Below, piece by piece: positions 27,101 through 36,400 of a stretch of 64,000 nt of DNA; the first letter of the stretch is position 1, and every line of letters starts with the position of its first letter. The stretch is taken from contig JAKSJN010000004.1 in the NCBI GenBank assembly GCA_024402135.1, positions 124,001-188,000 of the forward strand, given 5' to 3'. This stretch comes from Bacteroidales bacterium (GTDB lineage: Bacteria; Bacteroidota; Bacteroidia; Bacteroidales; UBA932). Both the position numbers and the translations under genes were made by a program. The notes under the pieces are model-generated. The model saw only the letters and a list, made by a program, of their open reading frames with translations. It was not told where the DNA came from and did not search any database.

Positions 27101-27906
27101 GCAGCAAGGTCCCTGTAGTTGCAGCAAAGGCTGCTGATCCTGCAATCAGCGTTGACGTAAAGCAGGCAGAGGCTGTTCCTGGAACTGCTGTCGTTACCAT
27201 CACCGACTATGTTACCCTCGACTCACAGGAGATTCTCGTAAACTTCGGTTCAGCTCCTGTAAGCGATGAGTTCAAGAGCTCACTCGGCAAGCAGTGGACC
27301 GTTCTCCGCGAGAACAAGTCCCTCTACAATGTGGCCGGCGACGCTCTCAACCTCACCAGTGCTGACGGCGACATCACCCTCGCAAGCAACAACGCAGCCA
27401 ATCTTGTTCTTCAGGATGCAAACTGCGACTGGACCGTTGACACCAAGATCAAGTGCGCAAGCAATCCTTCAATGCCTGCACAGAACGCAGGTCTCGTTGC
27501 ATACCAGGATGATGACAACTTCGTAAAGCTCGTATACGCTGCCAACGTCGGCCGTGGCTTCAACGCTGCAGCTCCGGCACCTGGCCAGGTTCAGCTCATC
27601 GCTGAGGTTGCCGGCACCCAGAAGGCTGCTGCAAACTTCAACGTACGCGACATCATCGGCGCAGATAACGTTCTTTACCTCCGTCTTGTGAAGAGAGCTG
27701 ATTCTTATACCGCTTACTGCTCGGTTGACGGCAAGAAGTTCGAGAAGATCGGTACCGTAGGTGTCGGTCTCAAGGACATCAAGGCTGGTCTCATCGACGT
27801 TGACGGCGTACAGGCTATGAGATTCGCTGCTCCAGGTGGCGCTGCTCCTGCTCCAACTGTAAAGCCATTCAAGGTAGCTGTTGATTACTTCCGCGTAAGC
27901 AAGTAG
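24112..27906 (+). CDS. large secreted GH3 beta-glycosidase (beta-xylosidase/glucosidase-like) with Ig-like and C-terminal lectin-like domains
   Basis: A 1264-residue protein with a signal peptide (about residues 1-27). GH3 N-domain (about 45-370): PVIEPIRDPRWGRTGESFGE, KHYFANNSEFDR, and nucleophile Asp277 in GYITGDCQ. GH3 C-domain (about 385-740), interrupted by a beta-rich carbohydrate-binding insert (about 455-620). Fibronectin III-like domain (about 755-835). Then a Big_2-type Ig domain (about 860-965; NPNVATVSESGLVTAKG is diagnostic). The C-terminal ~230 residues resemble a DUF1349/concanavalin-type beta-sandwich. Xylan or beta-glucan oligosaccharides are likely substrates by similarity. 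It follows lptB by 17 bp. Codon use is very strongly biased, implying high expression. Confidence 0.93.
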   Translation: MTKKTLMRSLAGVAVVAASALFMAFSSGRDSERKLPIYLNTNYSFEERAVDLVSRLTLEEKQSLLGNNMAAVPRLGIKQYNVWSEALHGVLGGALPQVGIQGPTSFPGSVALGSAWDPDLATLEASVIADEARAIFNTGSKGLTFWCPVIEPIRDPRWGRTGESFGEDPYLIDVIGNAYIRGFMGNDPKYIKAVPTGKHYFANNSEFDRHVSSSNMDARDMREFYLLPYKALIEKGNLPSIMSSYNAVNGVPTSASKFYLDTIARRTYGMEGYITGDCQAINDIWTGHYYKNTSEEATAAGLIAGVDSDCGSDYQRSMISALNQGLMSINDVDRALVNMFKVRMRTGEFDPTSMVDYSKYQTNVVNSVANQELAMEVATRTAVLLKNNDQRLPLKASQIKKIALIGPQANDVELGPYSGRPEATSMISPYQGITQYIKDNNLDIEVTMAEGANSKSKSNILYIGHFIVTKKDGTKIKRDATVWDACSEGVTHGSGMGTEEQVRSIDDGSWTMYNNVDLNKIDSLTVSINIPTEGGIVEARVDGPDGRLIATIEATKASGMRVGGVYGATTPVTVSANDLGFEGDETLYLCYHAPQDAEIDEATLAVARDADVAIVFVGTDENTATEEADRLTLLLPGNQPDLIKAVAAVNPNTVLVMQTLGCVEVDEFKDLPSIKSILWTGYNGQAQGAAIPKVLFGDVTPGGKLNATWYKSVKELPAITDYTLRGGNGKNGRTLWYYENEPSYEFGYGISYTTFEYSNISIDKKAITPMDKVVITADVTNTGNYDGDEVVQVYVRTPDSPKALQRPIKRLKGFQRVTIPVGATKTVEIEIDAKDLWFWDMENDRMTWDMGKYIFEVGSSSKNIKASLEATMSGKFIPEIKTLISECGVSVMRPGQTAQTTFSLAMTDDSFYDVTKAAVKYISSNPNVATVSESGLVTAKGMGVASITVKATVNGKTLSDTYAVKVMPNMSLASLTVDGKSILKSGVAQYSIAKKAGSKVPVVAAKAADPAISVDVKQAEAVPGTAVVTITDYVTLDSQEILVNFGSAPVSDEFKSSLGKQWTVLRENKSLYNVAGDALNLTSADGDITLASNNAANLVLQDANCDWTVDTKIKCASNPSMPAQNAGLVAYQDDDNFVKLVYAANVGRGFNAAAPAPGQVQLIAEVAGTQKAAANFNVRDIIGADNVLYLRLVKRADSYTAYCSVDGKKFEKIGTVGVGLKDIKAGLIDVDGVQAMRFAAPGGAAPAPTVKPFKVAVDYFRVSK

Positions 27907-28829
27907 TGAAAAGACTTCTTACAGTATTGATACTCGCTCTGTGTCCGCTTTTTCTGCGGGCGCAGGGCGATTTCAATAATATCACCCCGACAGTGAACGG
28001 ACTGTGTGCCATTGCTTCGTCTGAGGGCAATGTCCTGGTCTATACGCTCGAGGGTTCATACCATAAGGAAATCCATGTTTCCGACAAGGCGGTCAACGCA
28101 GTATCTTACTTTTCCAGTATGATATTCTGCGGATGCGAAGATGGATTGATGACAGCCATCGCATCGGACGACCGTGTCATGGAACTCCGCCTTCCGAAGA
28201 AGGAAGACGTCACATGCATGTCCCTTTTCAAGGACAAGCTGATTGCTGCAGGCGACAAGGGCCTGCTTGTAACAATCAACCAGGACCTTTCGGTCTTCCC
28301 TGCGTCGACCAAGGCCAAAGGCCGGTTCATAGGAATTACCTCCCTGCCAAACGAGTGCTTTGCGCTTACCGACCGTGGCGAACTGCTCCGATCTCGTGAC
28401 GGAGCGTCATGGACCATGTTCGATTTCAATTCCTATTATAAAGGATTCTATCCGGAGATACGTTTCTCCACTATCCAGTCGAGCGGAAACCAGATCATCG
28501 CTGCAGGAACCAAGCCGGATGGCAGTCCTGCTGCCTTCATGTCCAATACAGGCGGTGTCTGGAGTGAACGCATCCTCGTCTATCAGGCAAGCGATGGACG
28601 TCAGTCGATGCTGGATGCCAAGCCTGTTTCGTCCGCATACGATGCATACAGGGATCGTTTTGTCCTTGGATGCAGTGGCGGTGTCATATTTACCATCCCG
28701 GGTTGCTCACATTGCAACAGGCTGTATCAGGTGGCTGATGACGATGTGCTGGGAATATATCTGTATGGTCCCGACAGTTTCATTGTGGGACGCAACAGTC
28801 TTCTCACGGTCGATGCCGTGATCGAATAG
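27906..28829 (+). CDS. secreted beta-propeller-like protein of unknown function
   Basis: A 307-residue protein starting with GTG, overlapping the last base of the GH3 stop codon, so probably coupled. A signal peptide ends near LRAQ (residue 20). The rest repeats short strand units with Gly turns (for example KLIAAGDKGLLVTIN, CFALTDRGELLRSRDG and NQIIAAGTKPDGSPAA), as in WD40/YCF48-type propellers. The last part has three Cys within about 25 residues, including CSHC. No enzymatic motif is visible. Position suggests a partner of the GH3 enzyme, but that is inference. Confidence 0.72.
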   Translation: MKRLLTVLILALCPLFLRAQGDFNNITPTVNGLCAIASSEGNVLVYTLEGSYHKEIHVSDKAVNAVSYFSSMIFCGCEDGLMTAIASDDRVMELRLPKKEDVTCMSLFKDKLIAAGDKGLLVTINQDLSVFPASTKAKGRFIGITSLPNECFALTDRGELLRSRDGASWTMFDFNSYYKGFYPEIRFSTIQSSGNQIIAAGTKPDGSPAAFMSNTGGVWSERILVYQASDGRQSMLDAKPVSSAYDAYRDRFVLGCSGGVIFTIPGCSHCNRLYQVADDDVLGIYLYGPDSFIVGRNSLLTVDAVIE

Positions 28830-28853
28830 AAAACAATCAAGGAAATATACAGT

Positions 28854-30002
28854 CTAGCGGACGAAGGATTCGATGTCCTTCAGGGAGATTGTCGTGTCTC
28901 CAAGAATGAGCAGTCGCTCGACAACATTGCGCAACTCACGGATGTTTCCTGTCCAGCTGCGTGCCTGGAGAGCCTTTATGGCTTCTGGCGAGAATGTCTT
29001 GCGCTGCATACCGCTTTCAGAACAGATCTGCTCGGCGAAGAAACTGATGAGCTCAGGAATGTCGTCCTTGCGTTCGTCCAGTGATGGCACCTGTATCAGG
29101 ATAACACTGAGGCGGTGATAAAGATCCTCGCGGAAGTTGCCCTTTGCAATCTCTGCCTTAAGGTCCTTGTTGGTTGCTGCAATGACTCTTACATCTACGT
29201 CGATGTCCTTGTCGCTTCCGACTCTGGACAATTTCTTCTCCTGAAGGACGCGCAGAACCTTTGCCTGGGCAGGAAGACTCATGTCTCCGATTTCGTCAAG
29301 GAACAGGGTTCCTCCCTCTGCCTGCTCGAATTTCCCCTTGTGCTGCTTGATGGCAGAAGTGAAGGATCCTTTCTCGTGGCCGAAAAGTTCACTTTCTATG
29401 AGCTCGGACGGAATCGCCGCGCAGTTCACCTCGATATATGGCTTGAAGCTGCGGGGGCTCTGCTCGTGAAGGTTCCTTGCGACCAGTTCCTTGCCGGATC
29501 CGTTAGGACCTTCGATAAGTACCCTGGCGTCAGTCGGTGCAACCTTGGCAATCATGTTTCGGATCTGCTGCATAGGCTCCGAGTCTCCAATCATGTCGCG
29601 GCCGTAGACCTTCTTCTTGAGAGTCTGGGTCTCGCGCACGAGAACAGTCCGCTCTGAGGCATTCTTGATTGTGATGAGCACACGGTTGAGGTCCAGAGGC
29701 TTCTGGATGAAGTCGAATGCACCTTTCTTTATGCAGTCGACGGCCGTCTCGATGTCGCCGTGACCTGAGATCATCACTATGGCTGATTCAACTCCGTCGG
29801 CAATCATCTTCTCCAGCACCTCCACGCCATCCATTCCAGGCATCTTGATGTCACAGAAAATGACATTGTATTTCTCTTTGTCGACCATTTCGAGGGCGGC
29901 TGCGCCACTCTCTGCCACGTCTACATCGTATCCTTCGTCACCGAGAATCTCCTTGAGCGAATTTCTGATCGCGCGTTCATCGTCAATTATGAGAATGTTC
30001 AT
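28854..30002 (-). CDS. NtrC/NtrX-type response regulator lacking the DNA-binding domain
   Basis: A 382-residue protein. The receiver domain (1-120) has acidic residues Asp7/Asp8, phospho-acceptor Asp51, and Lys101 in the QKP motif. The AAA+ domain (about 138-365) has Walker A GPNGSGKE (165-172) and FLDEIGD. The sigma-54 contact loop, normally GAFTGA, reads GSFTSA (212-217). The protein stops about 20 residues after the WTGNIRELRNVVERL lid, so the Fis-type helix-turn-helix seen in NtrC is absent. It may act from solution or through a partner. A candidate partner kinase lies at 33432. A near-consensus promoter is just upstream. Confidence 0.9.
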   Translation of the reverse strand: MNILIIDDERAIRNSLKEILGDEGYDVDVAESGAAALEMVDKEKYNVIFCDIKMPGMDGVEVLEKMIADGVESAIVMISGHGDIETAVDCIKKGAFDFIQKPLDLNRVLITIKNASERTVLVRETQTLKKKVYGRDMIGDSEPMQQIRNMIAKVAPTDARVLIEGPNGSGKELVARNLHEQSPRSFKPYIEVNCAAIPSELIESELFGHEKGSFTSAIKQHKGKFEQAEGGTLFLDEIGDMSLPAQAKVLRVLQEKKLSRVGSDKDIDVDVRVIAATNKDLKAEIAKGNFREDLYHRLSVILIQVPSLDERKDDIPELISFFAEQICSESGMQRKTFSPEAIKALQARSWTGNIRELRNVVERLLILGDTTISLKDIESFVR

Positions 30003-30027
30003 CTTCTGTCTTTTTTCTGTTCTTAGG

Positions 30028-30059
30028 CAAATATCGTTTTTTTTGATTCATAGTCCAAA
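30028..30059 (-). promoter_or_regulatory. probable promoter of the response regulator gene
   Basis: On the minus strand TTTG (30056-30059), a 20-nt spacer, then GATATTTG (30028-30035), one mismatch from TAnnTTTG. It overlaps the divergent cmk promoter. Confidence 0.45.
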
Positions 30060-30072
30060 AATATTATTTTTG
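30042..30072 (+). promoter_or_regulatory. cmk-ispH promoter (TTTG, 19 nt, TATTTTTG)
   Basis: TTTG at 30042-30045 and TATTTTTG at 30065-30072 give a full match to the Bacteroidetes promoter. The ATG is 20 bp after the box. Confidence 0.7.
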
Positions 30073-30091
30073 TAAGCCTAGAACCTGTACC

Positions 30092-30793
30092 ATGAACGTA
30101 CCTGATATCATCATCGCCGTCGATGGCTTTTCTGCAACAGGCAAGAGCAGCTTTGCCAAACTGGCTGCCACTGAAATGTCATTCATCTATCTTGATTCCG
30201 GCGCCCTTTACAGAGCAGTTACCTTGTTTGCCCTTGAGAATTCCCTCATTGCGGAAGATGGTACCATAGACGAAGCAGGCCTGGCGGATGCACTTCCTGG
30301 ACTTGATATCCATTTTGAGAGGACCGATAACGGCAGTGAGACTCATATCGGTTCTCGCAGTGTAGAAAAGGCAATACGTGGAATGGAGGTTTCTTCGCAT
30401 GTCAGCCCGGTCTCTGCAATACCTTTCGTCCGCGAGTTCGTTGACGGTATTCTTCATGAAGCCGGCAAGGCAGGTCGTGTGATCATGGATGGCCGCGACA
30501 TCGGTACGACAGTGTTCCCGGACGCTCAGGTAAAGATCTTCATGACAGCGGATGTCGAAATCCGTACACAGCGTCGCTACGATGAACTTAAGGCCAAGGG
30601 TGAGAACCCTGACTATGAGGAGGTGAAAAAGAATCTTCTGGAACGCGACTACATTGACTCGCATCGCGAGACTTCGCCTCTTTCAAGGGCTGTGGATTCG
30701 TACGAGATGAACAATTCGGACATGACTCTCCACGAGGAGATTGTATGGCTCAGGGGTCTCCTCCAGGGTAAATTCGGAATACTTGACGCATAA
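30092..30793 (+). CDS. cmk: cytidylate kinase
   Basis: Cmk phosphorylates CMP and dCMP for nucleotide supply. The 233-residue length is usual. The P-loop lies in AVDGFSATGKSSFAK, LDSGALYRAVTL is the substrate-binding block, and DGRDIGTTVFPDAQVKIFMTAD followed by RRYDELKAKG matches the family core. Its stop is 4 bp before the ispH start. Confidence 0.96.
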   Translation: MNVPDIIIAVDGFSATGKSSFAKLAATEMSFIYLDSGALYRAVTLFALENSLIAEDGTIDEAGLADALPGLDIHFERTDNGSETHIGSRSVEKAIRGMEVSSHVSPVSAIPFVREFVDGILHEAGKAGRVIMDGRDIGTTVFPDAQVKIFMTADVEIRTQRRYDELKAKGENPDYEEVKKNLLERDYIDSHRETSPLSRAVDSYEMNNSDMTLHEEIVWLRGLLQGKFGILDA

Positions 30794-30797
30794 GAAT

Positions 30798-31700
30798 ATG
30801 CCTTCATCAGTTGAAATCGACAGCCGTTCCGGCTTCTGCGGCGGTGTTATCAGGGCAATCAGCAGCGCCGAGAAATATCTTGACGGAAAGGATGGCGAGC
30901 ATCTGTTCTCGCTCGGCGCCATAGTCCACAACGAAGAAGAACTGGACCGTCTTGCCAAGAAAGGTCTTGTCTGCATTGATCTTCAGGACCTTCAGGACAT
31001 GAAGGCTGCTGAGGGTGAAATGCTTCTTATACGTGCCCATGGTGAGCCTCCAACCACCTATGACAGGGCTAAGGAATTGGGATTCAATATCATCGATTGT
31101 ACGTGCCCTGTAGTACTCAAGCTCCAGAACAGCATCAAGGAGGCATACGCCCGACTGCATGAAAACGGCGGGGACGGCCAGATAGTCCTCTTCGGCAAGG
31201 TCGGCCATGCCGAGGTTCTCGGTCTTGTCGGCCAGGTCAAAGGCGACGCAATAATCGTTGAGAACATGTCTCAGCTGGATGCCATGCTGCAAGATGGAAC
31301 CATAAGGATCGATGTTGCCACCGAGGTATTCTCACAGACAACCAAAAGCCCTGTCGAGTACTCGGAAATCTGCGACAGGCTCCGCAATACCATGGAGCAT
31401 CCGGACCAGCTCTCTGTCCACGATACAATCTGCTCACAGGTGGCTTCGCGTCATGAAGCTCTGGCTGAGTTCGCCCGTGAGCATGATGTCATCATCTTTG
31501 TGTCCGGCAAGTCCAGCTCGAATGGCCGTGTCCTCAGTGAGCTCTGCAAATCAGTCAACATACGTACATACCATGTATGCTCCGAGTCCGAGATACGTCC
31601 GGAATGGTTCCGCGAAGATGACAGGGTAGGAATCTGCGGCGCGACATCGACTCCTCTGTGGCTGCTGGAAAGCGTTGCCGCGCATGTGGCTGCACTATAA
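30798..31700 (+). CDS. ispH: 4-hydroxy-3-methylbut-2-enyl diphosphate reductase
   Basis: IspH is the last enzyme of the MEP isoprenoid pathway and holds an iron-sulfur cluster. It is about 300 residues from the ATG at 30798, preferred over an in-frame ATG at 30741 inside cmk because family proteins begin at this point (VEIDSRSGFCGGV). The three cluster cysteines are visible in GFCGG, DCTCPVV and DTICSQVASR, with the HGEPP and SGKSSSN substrate stretches. The cmk-ispH pair is a common arrangement. Confidence 0.95.
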   Translation: MPSSVEIDSRSGFCGGVIRAISSAEKYLDGKDGEHLFSLGAIVHNEEELDRLAKKGLVCIDLQDLQDMKAAEGEMLLIRAHGEPPTTYDRAKELGFNIIDCTCPVVLKLQNSIKEAYARLHENGGDGQIVLFGKVGHAEVLGLVGQVKGDAIIVENMSQLDAMLQDGTIRIDVATEVFSQTTKSPVEYSEICDRLRNTMEHPDQLSVHDTICSQVASRHEALAEFAREHDVIIFVSGKSSSNGRVLSELCKSVNIRTYHVCSESEIRPEWFREDDRVGICGATSTPLWLLESVAAHVAAL

Positions 31701-31703
31701 AAA

Positions 31704-31735
31704 TTTGCAACATAGGCCGAGTTTTTCTAAATTTG
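31704..31735 (+). promoter_or_regulatory. efp promoter (TTTG, 20 nt, TAAATTTG)
   Basis: TTTG at 31704-31707 and TAAATTTG at 31728-31735, a full consensus match just after the ispH stop. It is followed by a ~35-nt AT-rich leader. Confidence 0.75.
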
Positions 31736-31773
31736 CGCCCGAATTCGTTGATTTTTAATACAGATACAATATT

Positions 31774-32337
31774 ATGGCAACAACAGCTGATTTCAAGAAC
31801 GGCCTTTATCTTAACTTCAACGGCAAGCCATGCATGGTTGTATACTTCCAGCATGTAAAGCCAGGAAAGGGCCCTGCATTCGTCAAGACCAAACTCCGCA
31901 ACCTCGAGAACGGTCGTATTCTCGAGAATACTTTCACCGCTGGTGCAAAGATCGAAACCATCAACGTGGAGAGACGTCCATATCAGTTCCTCTATGGTGA
32001 CGAGGATGGATTCAACTTCATGCACGAGGAGACCTACGAGCAGATCTCTCTTCCAAAGGATGTTGTAGAGAACTCTGACCTCATGAAGGAGGGACAGCAT
32101 GTTGAGATGATGTTCGTCGTTGAGGAGGAAAGATGCCTTACCTGCGAGCTTCCTACCTATGTTACCCTCGAGGTTACATACGCTGAGCCAGCAGTAAAGG
32201 GTAACACTGCATCTACCAGTGCACTCAAGGAGGTTACCCTCGAGACCGGTGCAAAGATCATGGTTCCTCTCTTCATCCAGCAGGGTGAGAAGATCACCGT
32301 CAACACTACCGACCGCTCATACGGCCAGAGAGTGTAA
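31774..32337 (+). CDS. efp: elongation factor P
   Basis: EF-P relieves ribosome stalling at proline runs. At 187 residues, the three-barrel layout of the family is present. The modification loop reads HVKPGKGPAF with Lys32 at the tip, equivalent to the lysine modified in E. coli. EpmA/EpmB-type modifying enzymes are not visible in the window. It is monocistronic, with its own promoter and terminator, and shows highly biased codons. Confidence 0.97.
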   Translation: MATTADFKNGLYLNFNGKPCMVVYFQHVKPGKGPAFVKTKLRNLENGRILENTFTAGAKIETINVERRPYQFLYGDEDGFNFMHEETYEQISLPKDVVENSDLMKEGQHVEMMFVVEEERCLTCELPTYVTLEVTYAEPAVKGNTASTSALKEVTLETGAKIMVPLFIQQGEKITVNTTDRSYGQRV

Positions 32338-32359
32338 TCCGGTTATCGGACATATAAAA

Positions 32360-32396
32360 ATAGTAAAGGCGACCTTCACAGGCCGCCTTTAACTAT
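32360..32396. terminator. bidirectional terminator between efp and the DUF4783 gene
   Basis: Stem AAAGGCG (32365-32371) with CGCCTTT (32384-32390), extended by ATAGT/ACTAT across a one-base bulge. Read on the minus strand it is followed by TATTTTTA, so it may stop both convergent transcripts. Confidence 0.75.
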
Positions 32397-32478
32397 CTAT
32401 TATAACCACTAACTAATCTCTATTGAAACGAATAATTATCAAAAGTTCGATTTAAGAATATCAAGTACCGTGCCAGAA

Positions 32479-32883
32479 TCATTGCAGGTTCTCGATCTTC
32501 AGCATCTGTATCTTGTAGTCCTTTTCTTTGAACTTTACGAAAATTGTCACGATATAGGTCTCTCCTCCTGCATTCAGGGTGCCAAGAGCGTATTTCATGC
32601 CATGTTTGTCAACCTTGTGTGTGATTTCGAAAGACCTTGGGGCGTGTGCTTCAAAGAATGCTTTTGTAATCTGCTTTGCCTGATTCCTGCTTGAATTCGA
32701 ACTGTTCTCGATGATAGCAACCTCAAGATTGTCATCAAACCAGGCTGACAGATAGTCAGCGTTACCTTGCTTTATATACTTGGAGATAGGTGTGAATACG
32801 TCGTTGCCGTCATTCTGGGCTCTCAGGCTGAGCGGGGCGAGGAATGCGGCGATAAAGACTATGATTCTTACAATTTGCTTCAT
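32479..32883 (-). CDS. DUF4783 secreted protein
   Basis: About 134 residues from the ATG at 32883 (MKQIVRIIVF), which leaves a clean signal peptide ending near LRAQ. A Met seven codons upstream would add a charged tail to the signal and is less likely. The mature ~110 residues have the NTF2-like (cystatin-like) cone pattern of DUF4783: YIKQGNADYLSAWFDDNLEV, then QAKQITKAFFEAH and the strand pairs of the C-terminus. The function is unknown. Convergent with efp. Confidence 0.82.
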   Translation of the reverse strand: MKQIVRIIVFIAAFLAPLSLRAQNDGNDVFTPISKYIKQGNADYLSAWFDDNLEVAIIENSSNSSRNQAKQITKAFFEAHAPRSFEITHKVDKHGMKYALGTLNAGGETYIVTIFVKFKEKDYKIQMLKIENLQ

Positions 32884-32898
32884 ACAAAGCCTCTTTTC

Positions 32899-32929
32899 TT
32901 GCAAATATCAAGCCAACTTCATATATTTG
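32899..32929 (+). promoter_or_regulatory. rlmH promoter (TTG, 20 nt, TATATTTG)
   Basis: TTG at 32899-32901 and TATATTTG at 32922-32929, with the start codon 26 bp later. It supports the internal ATG at 32956 as the true rlmH start. Confidence 0.65.
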
Positions 32930-32955
32930 ATAGTTGTCATCATCTTCGGACTTGT

Positions 32956-33429
32956 ATGAAAATCACTCTGTTGACAGTAGGAAAAACAGATGTCAAATGG
33001 GTCAGGGAAGGATTGGAGCTGTATTCGTCCCGTCTGGTCCATTATATCCCGTTCTCGCTGGTCGAGATTCCCGAGCTCAAGAACGTCTCTGCGCTCAGTC
33101 AGGACCAGATAAAAAGCCGCGAGGGTGAACTTATCCTTAAACATATCAAGCCGGCCGATGAACTCGTGCTTCTTGATGAGCATGGACGGGAGTTCCGCTC
33201 TGTCGAGTTCGCAGAATTCATTGAAGGACGCATGTCACGTTCCTCAAGGGATCTGGTGTTTGTCATCGGAGGTGCATACGGATTCTCCGGGGATGTGTAT
33301 TCAAGGGCTGATTCAAAGATATCTCTTTCAAAGATGACCTTCTCTCACCAGATGGTAAGAACGATTTTTGCAGAGCAACTCTATCGTGCCTTCACGATAA
33401 TGCGTGGAGAGCCTTATCATCACGAATAG
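32956..33429 (+). CDS. rlmH: 23S rRNA (pseudouridine1915-N3)-methyltransferase
   Basis: RlmH is a SPOUT-class methyltransferase acting on helix 69 of 23S rRNA. It is 157 residues from ATG 32956, the normal family size (an upstream in-frame ATG at 32767 would add 63 residues and precede the promoter). Family blocks seen: MKITLLTVGKT at the start, LVLLDEHGREFRS, FVIGGAYGFS, and the C-terminal EQLYRAFTIMRGEPYHHE. It is 2 bp upstream of the histidine kinase gene. Confidence 0.96.
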   Translation: MKITLLTVGKTDVKWVREGLELYSSRLVHYIPFSLVEIPELKNVSALSQDQIKSREGELILKHIKPADELVLLDEHGREFRSVEFAEFIEGRMSRSSRDLVFVIGGAYGFSGDVYSRADSKISLSKMTFSHQMVRTIFAEQLYRAFTIMRGEPYHHE

Positions 33430-33431
33430 AA

Positions 33432-36400
33432 ATGAAGATACTTGGTAAATACAAGACCCTTGTCCCATACTTTCTGGTTCTTCTGGCCATCCTGACACTT
33501 GCTTTGAGTGCAGTCCGCCCAGGAGTTCATGGCGGATATAATAATGAAGCCCAGCATGTCGGCGCCATCGTCGAGAAGAGGATGGCGATCCTGGACGGAT
33601 ACATGGACAGGGCAATCAAGGGAAATGTATCCGAGTGGATGGACCTTGATGATCTTCCGGATGACATGATCATCTATCGCTACTTTGAGGATGAGCTACA
33701 GTCGTGGAAAAATCAGTTTCCTGTCTCCAACGATGACATATCTACCAAGATGGTGTTCCAGAGGCTGGTCAATCCGCGTGTCAGCCTGTCGTCTCCTCTC
33801 TCAGACATCGATTCCAAGGTACGTCTGATCAATCTTGGAAATGACTGGTATCTTGCTCACAGCAGGGATTCCCTTTCCTGCAAGGTCATAGGAGCGCTGC
33901 TCATACAAGGAGGCAGCATGGATTTCCGCCGTCCAGGGAACCTGAACAGGGCCTTCAATCTGGACATGCGTTTCTCTGTCGACCAGCTGTCATCGACGGA
34001 GGGCTCTCCTGTATTCCTTGGCGATACGCCTGTGTTCAAGCTCCTGTACCGTGCCATGCCGCAGAGCGGCGTAGGTTCGCCGCATATGATCTGGCTGTCA
34101 TGGCTGATCTTTCTTGCCGCCCTGCTTGTGGCTGTTGCCCAGAAGCGTACCTTGAGACGTGCGACGGTCTGTTCGGCGATCATGTTCCTGTTCACGGCGG
34201 GACTGTATATATGGGGACGTGGTGTCCGTTTCGGCATGCCTCTCTTCTCTCCTCTCATCTATGCAGATGGCCAGGTTCTGTATTCTCTTGCAGCAGTCTT
34301 GCTGATAGACATGGTCATATTCTTTGCTGTGTCAGCACTGTTCCTTGTCCGCCGCAGTCTGTACAGGAGACTTCTGTCTTCCAGGAAGAGGAAACTTGCC
34401 ATAGCGTTGTGGTCGGTTGGTGTCATCTTCTTCAACCTGGCCCTGCTTTTCTATGCTCACTTCATCTTCCAGAGCATCATCCGCAATTCCAATATCCGTC
34501 TTGAACTGTACAGACTGCAGGAGCTGAGCGGTTTTACGGTGATTGTATATGGCTCGCTCCTTCTCCTGCTTATGTCCCTTCCTATGCTTGTCCATCTTCT
34601 CGGACCTGCCGTGAAGGAATTCACCGGAAGACATTTCAATGTCTTCAGCGCCTTGGGACGTACCATCCTGGCTCTGTTCATCGCCGTGTATATGGTAACC
34701 ATTTCGGCCGTGCTAGGCTTCAGGACAGAGCAGGACCGCCTGTCTCTGCTGGCAAACAGACTTGCAATGGACCGTGACCTGTTCGCAGAACTGCAGCTGC
34801 GCAGCATCGAACCGGAGATCGGCCAGGATGCCATCATTGCTTCGCTTTCTGTCCTGCCGAATTCGGGCACACTCATCCTGAACAGGCTTGTCGACAACCT
34901 TATGTCCGGCATAGCCCAGAACTTTGACATATCGGTGACCGTAATTCCTGAGGATTCCCGCAATCCTGCTCTGTTCGCGTTGATACAGGAGAGACTCAGC
35001 AGCGGCACACCTATATATGAGAATTCGCATATCTTTTATTCTGCCAAGTCTCCAGGACATCCTCAGTACTCCGGCCTGTTCACTTATTTCAATGAGAAAT
35101 ATGGTGTCAGCCATGTGCTTCTGACTCTGGAACCGAAGTCTAACCGAGAAGATCGCGGATACTCGAGCATGATGGGTATCACGGCTCCTGGCAGGGTTTC
35201 GATACCTCCTCATTACTCATATGCACGTTATGCCGATGACGTCCTCATTTCTTTCCGTGGACGCTATACGTATCCGACCAGACTCAGTTCCGAACTTCAT
35301 AGAGCCATATATGAAAACAAGGTCGACCATCTCAAGATGGATGGCTACAGGCACTATGTAAACCACATCTCTGACAATGAGGTAGTGATCATCTCTCAGG
35401 CTGCAGTAGGAATGTCTTATTATGCGGTAGCTGTCGCATTCCTTGCGCTTGTTTCTTTCGGTCTTGTGTCGCTCCCTGGTGCCTTCCGCAGGAGAAAATC
35501 ACGCAAGCGTGGCTATTTCCAGAGCCGTATCACCAGTGTCCTGATGGTTTCACTCATCCTTACGCTCATAGCAATGGCTACTGTCAGCATCTATTTCGTG
35601 TACTCGCGTAACACCGCCAACCGGAATGCGCTGATGTCTGACAAGATTACCTCCATACGTGCAATAGTGGAGAACAGCGTCAGGGGGGTAGAGGATACCC
35701 GCGATCTCCAGTCCCCTGAATTCCGGGAATTCCTTGAAACTGCAAGCCGTATGGCAGGACTCGACATCACTGTCTATGCGCCTGATGGAAAGGTGTTCAT
35801 GTCCACGACTCCGGACATGTTCGACATGTACCGCAGATCAAGGGTTGACGAAGATGCCTATAAGGCAATCGTTTACGAGCATAAGGGATATCACATCGAC
35901 TATGTGTCACTTGGTCGAGGCCATTTCCATGCCATGTATGCACCGGTAATGAACGGTGATGATGACATGGTGGCTATCATCAGTTCCCCATATATTGATG
36001 ACCATCTGGACTTCGAGACTGAGGCTGTGATTCATATGGTAACCATATTTGTGCTGTTCATTATCCTTCTGCTCTTTGCAAGACTGATGATCAACGCGCT
36101 TTCTACCAGGATATTCAAGCCTCTTAATGCGATGGGGCTCAAGATGCATGATGCCGACATCGACACCCTCGAGACTATCGATTACGACAGAAAGGATGAG
36201 ATATCAACCCTTGTCAATGCATATAACAGAATGGTCGGTGAGCTTCAGGAAAGTTCCCACAAGCTGGCAATGGCTGAGCGTGACAAGGCATGGACCGGCA
36301 TGGCTCGTCAGGTTGCGCATGAAATCAAGAATCCTCTTACTCCTATGAAGCTTCAGATGCAGCGTCTGATGCGTCTGAAGCAGAGGAATGCGCCAGGCTG

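Noticed and set aside
32767..32955. N-terminal extension of rlmH from ATG 32767.
   Set aside because: It would add 63 residues absent from RlmH, overlap DUF4783 on the other strand and begin before the promoter.
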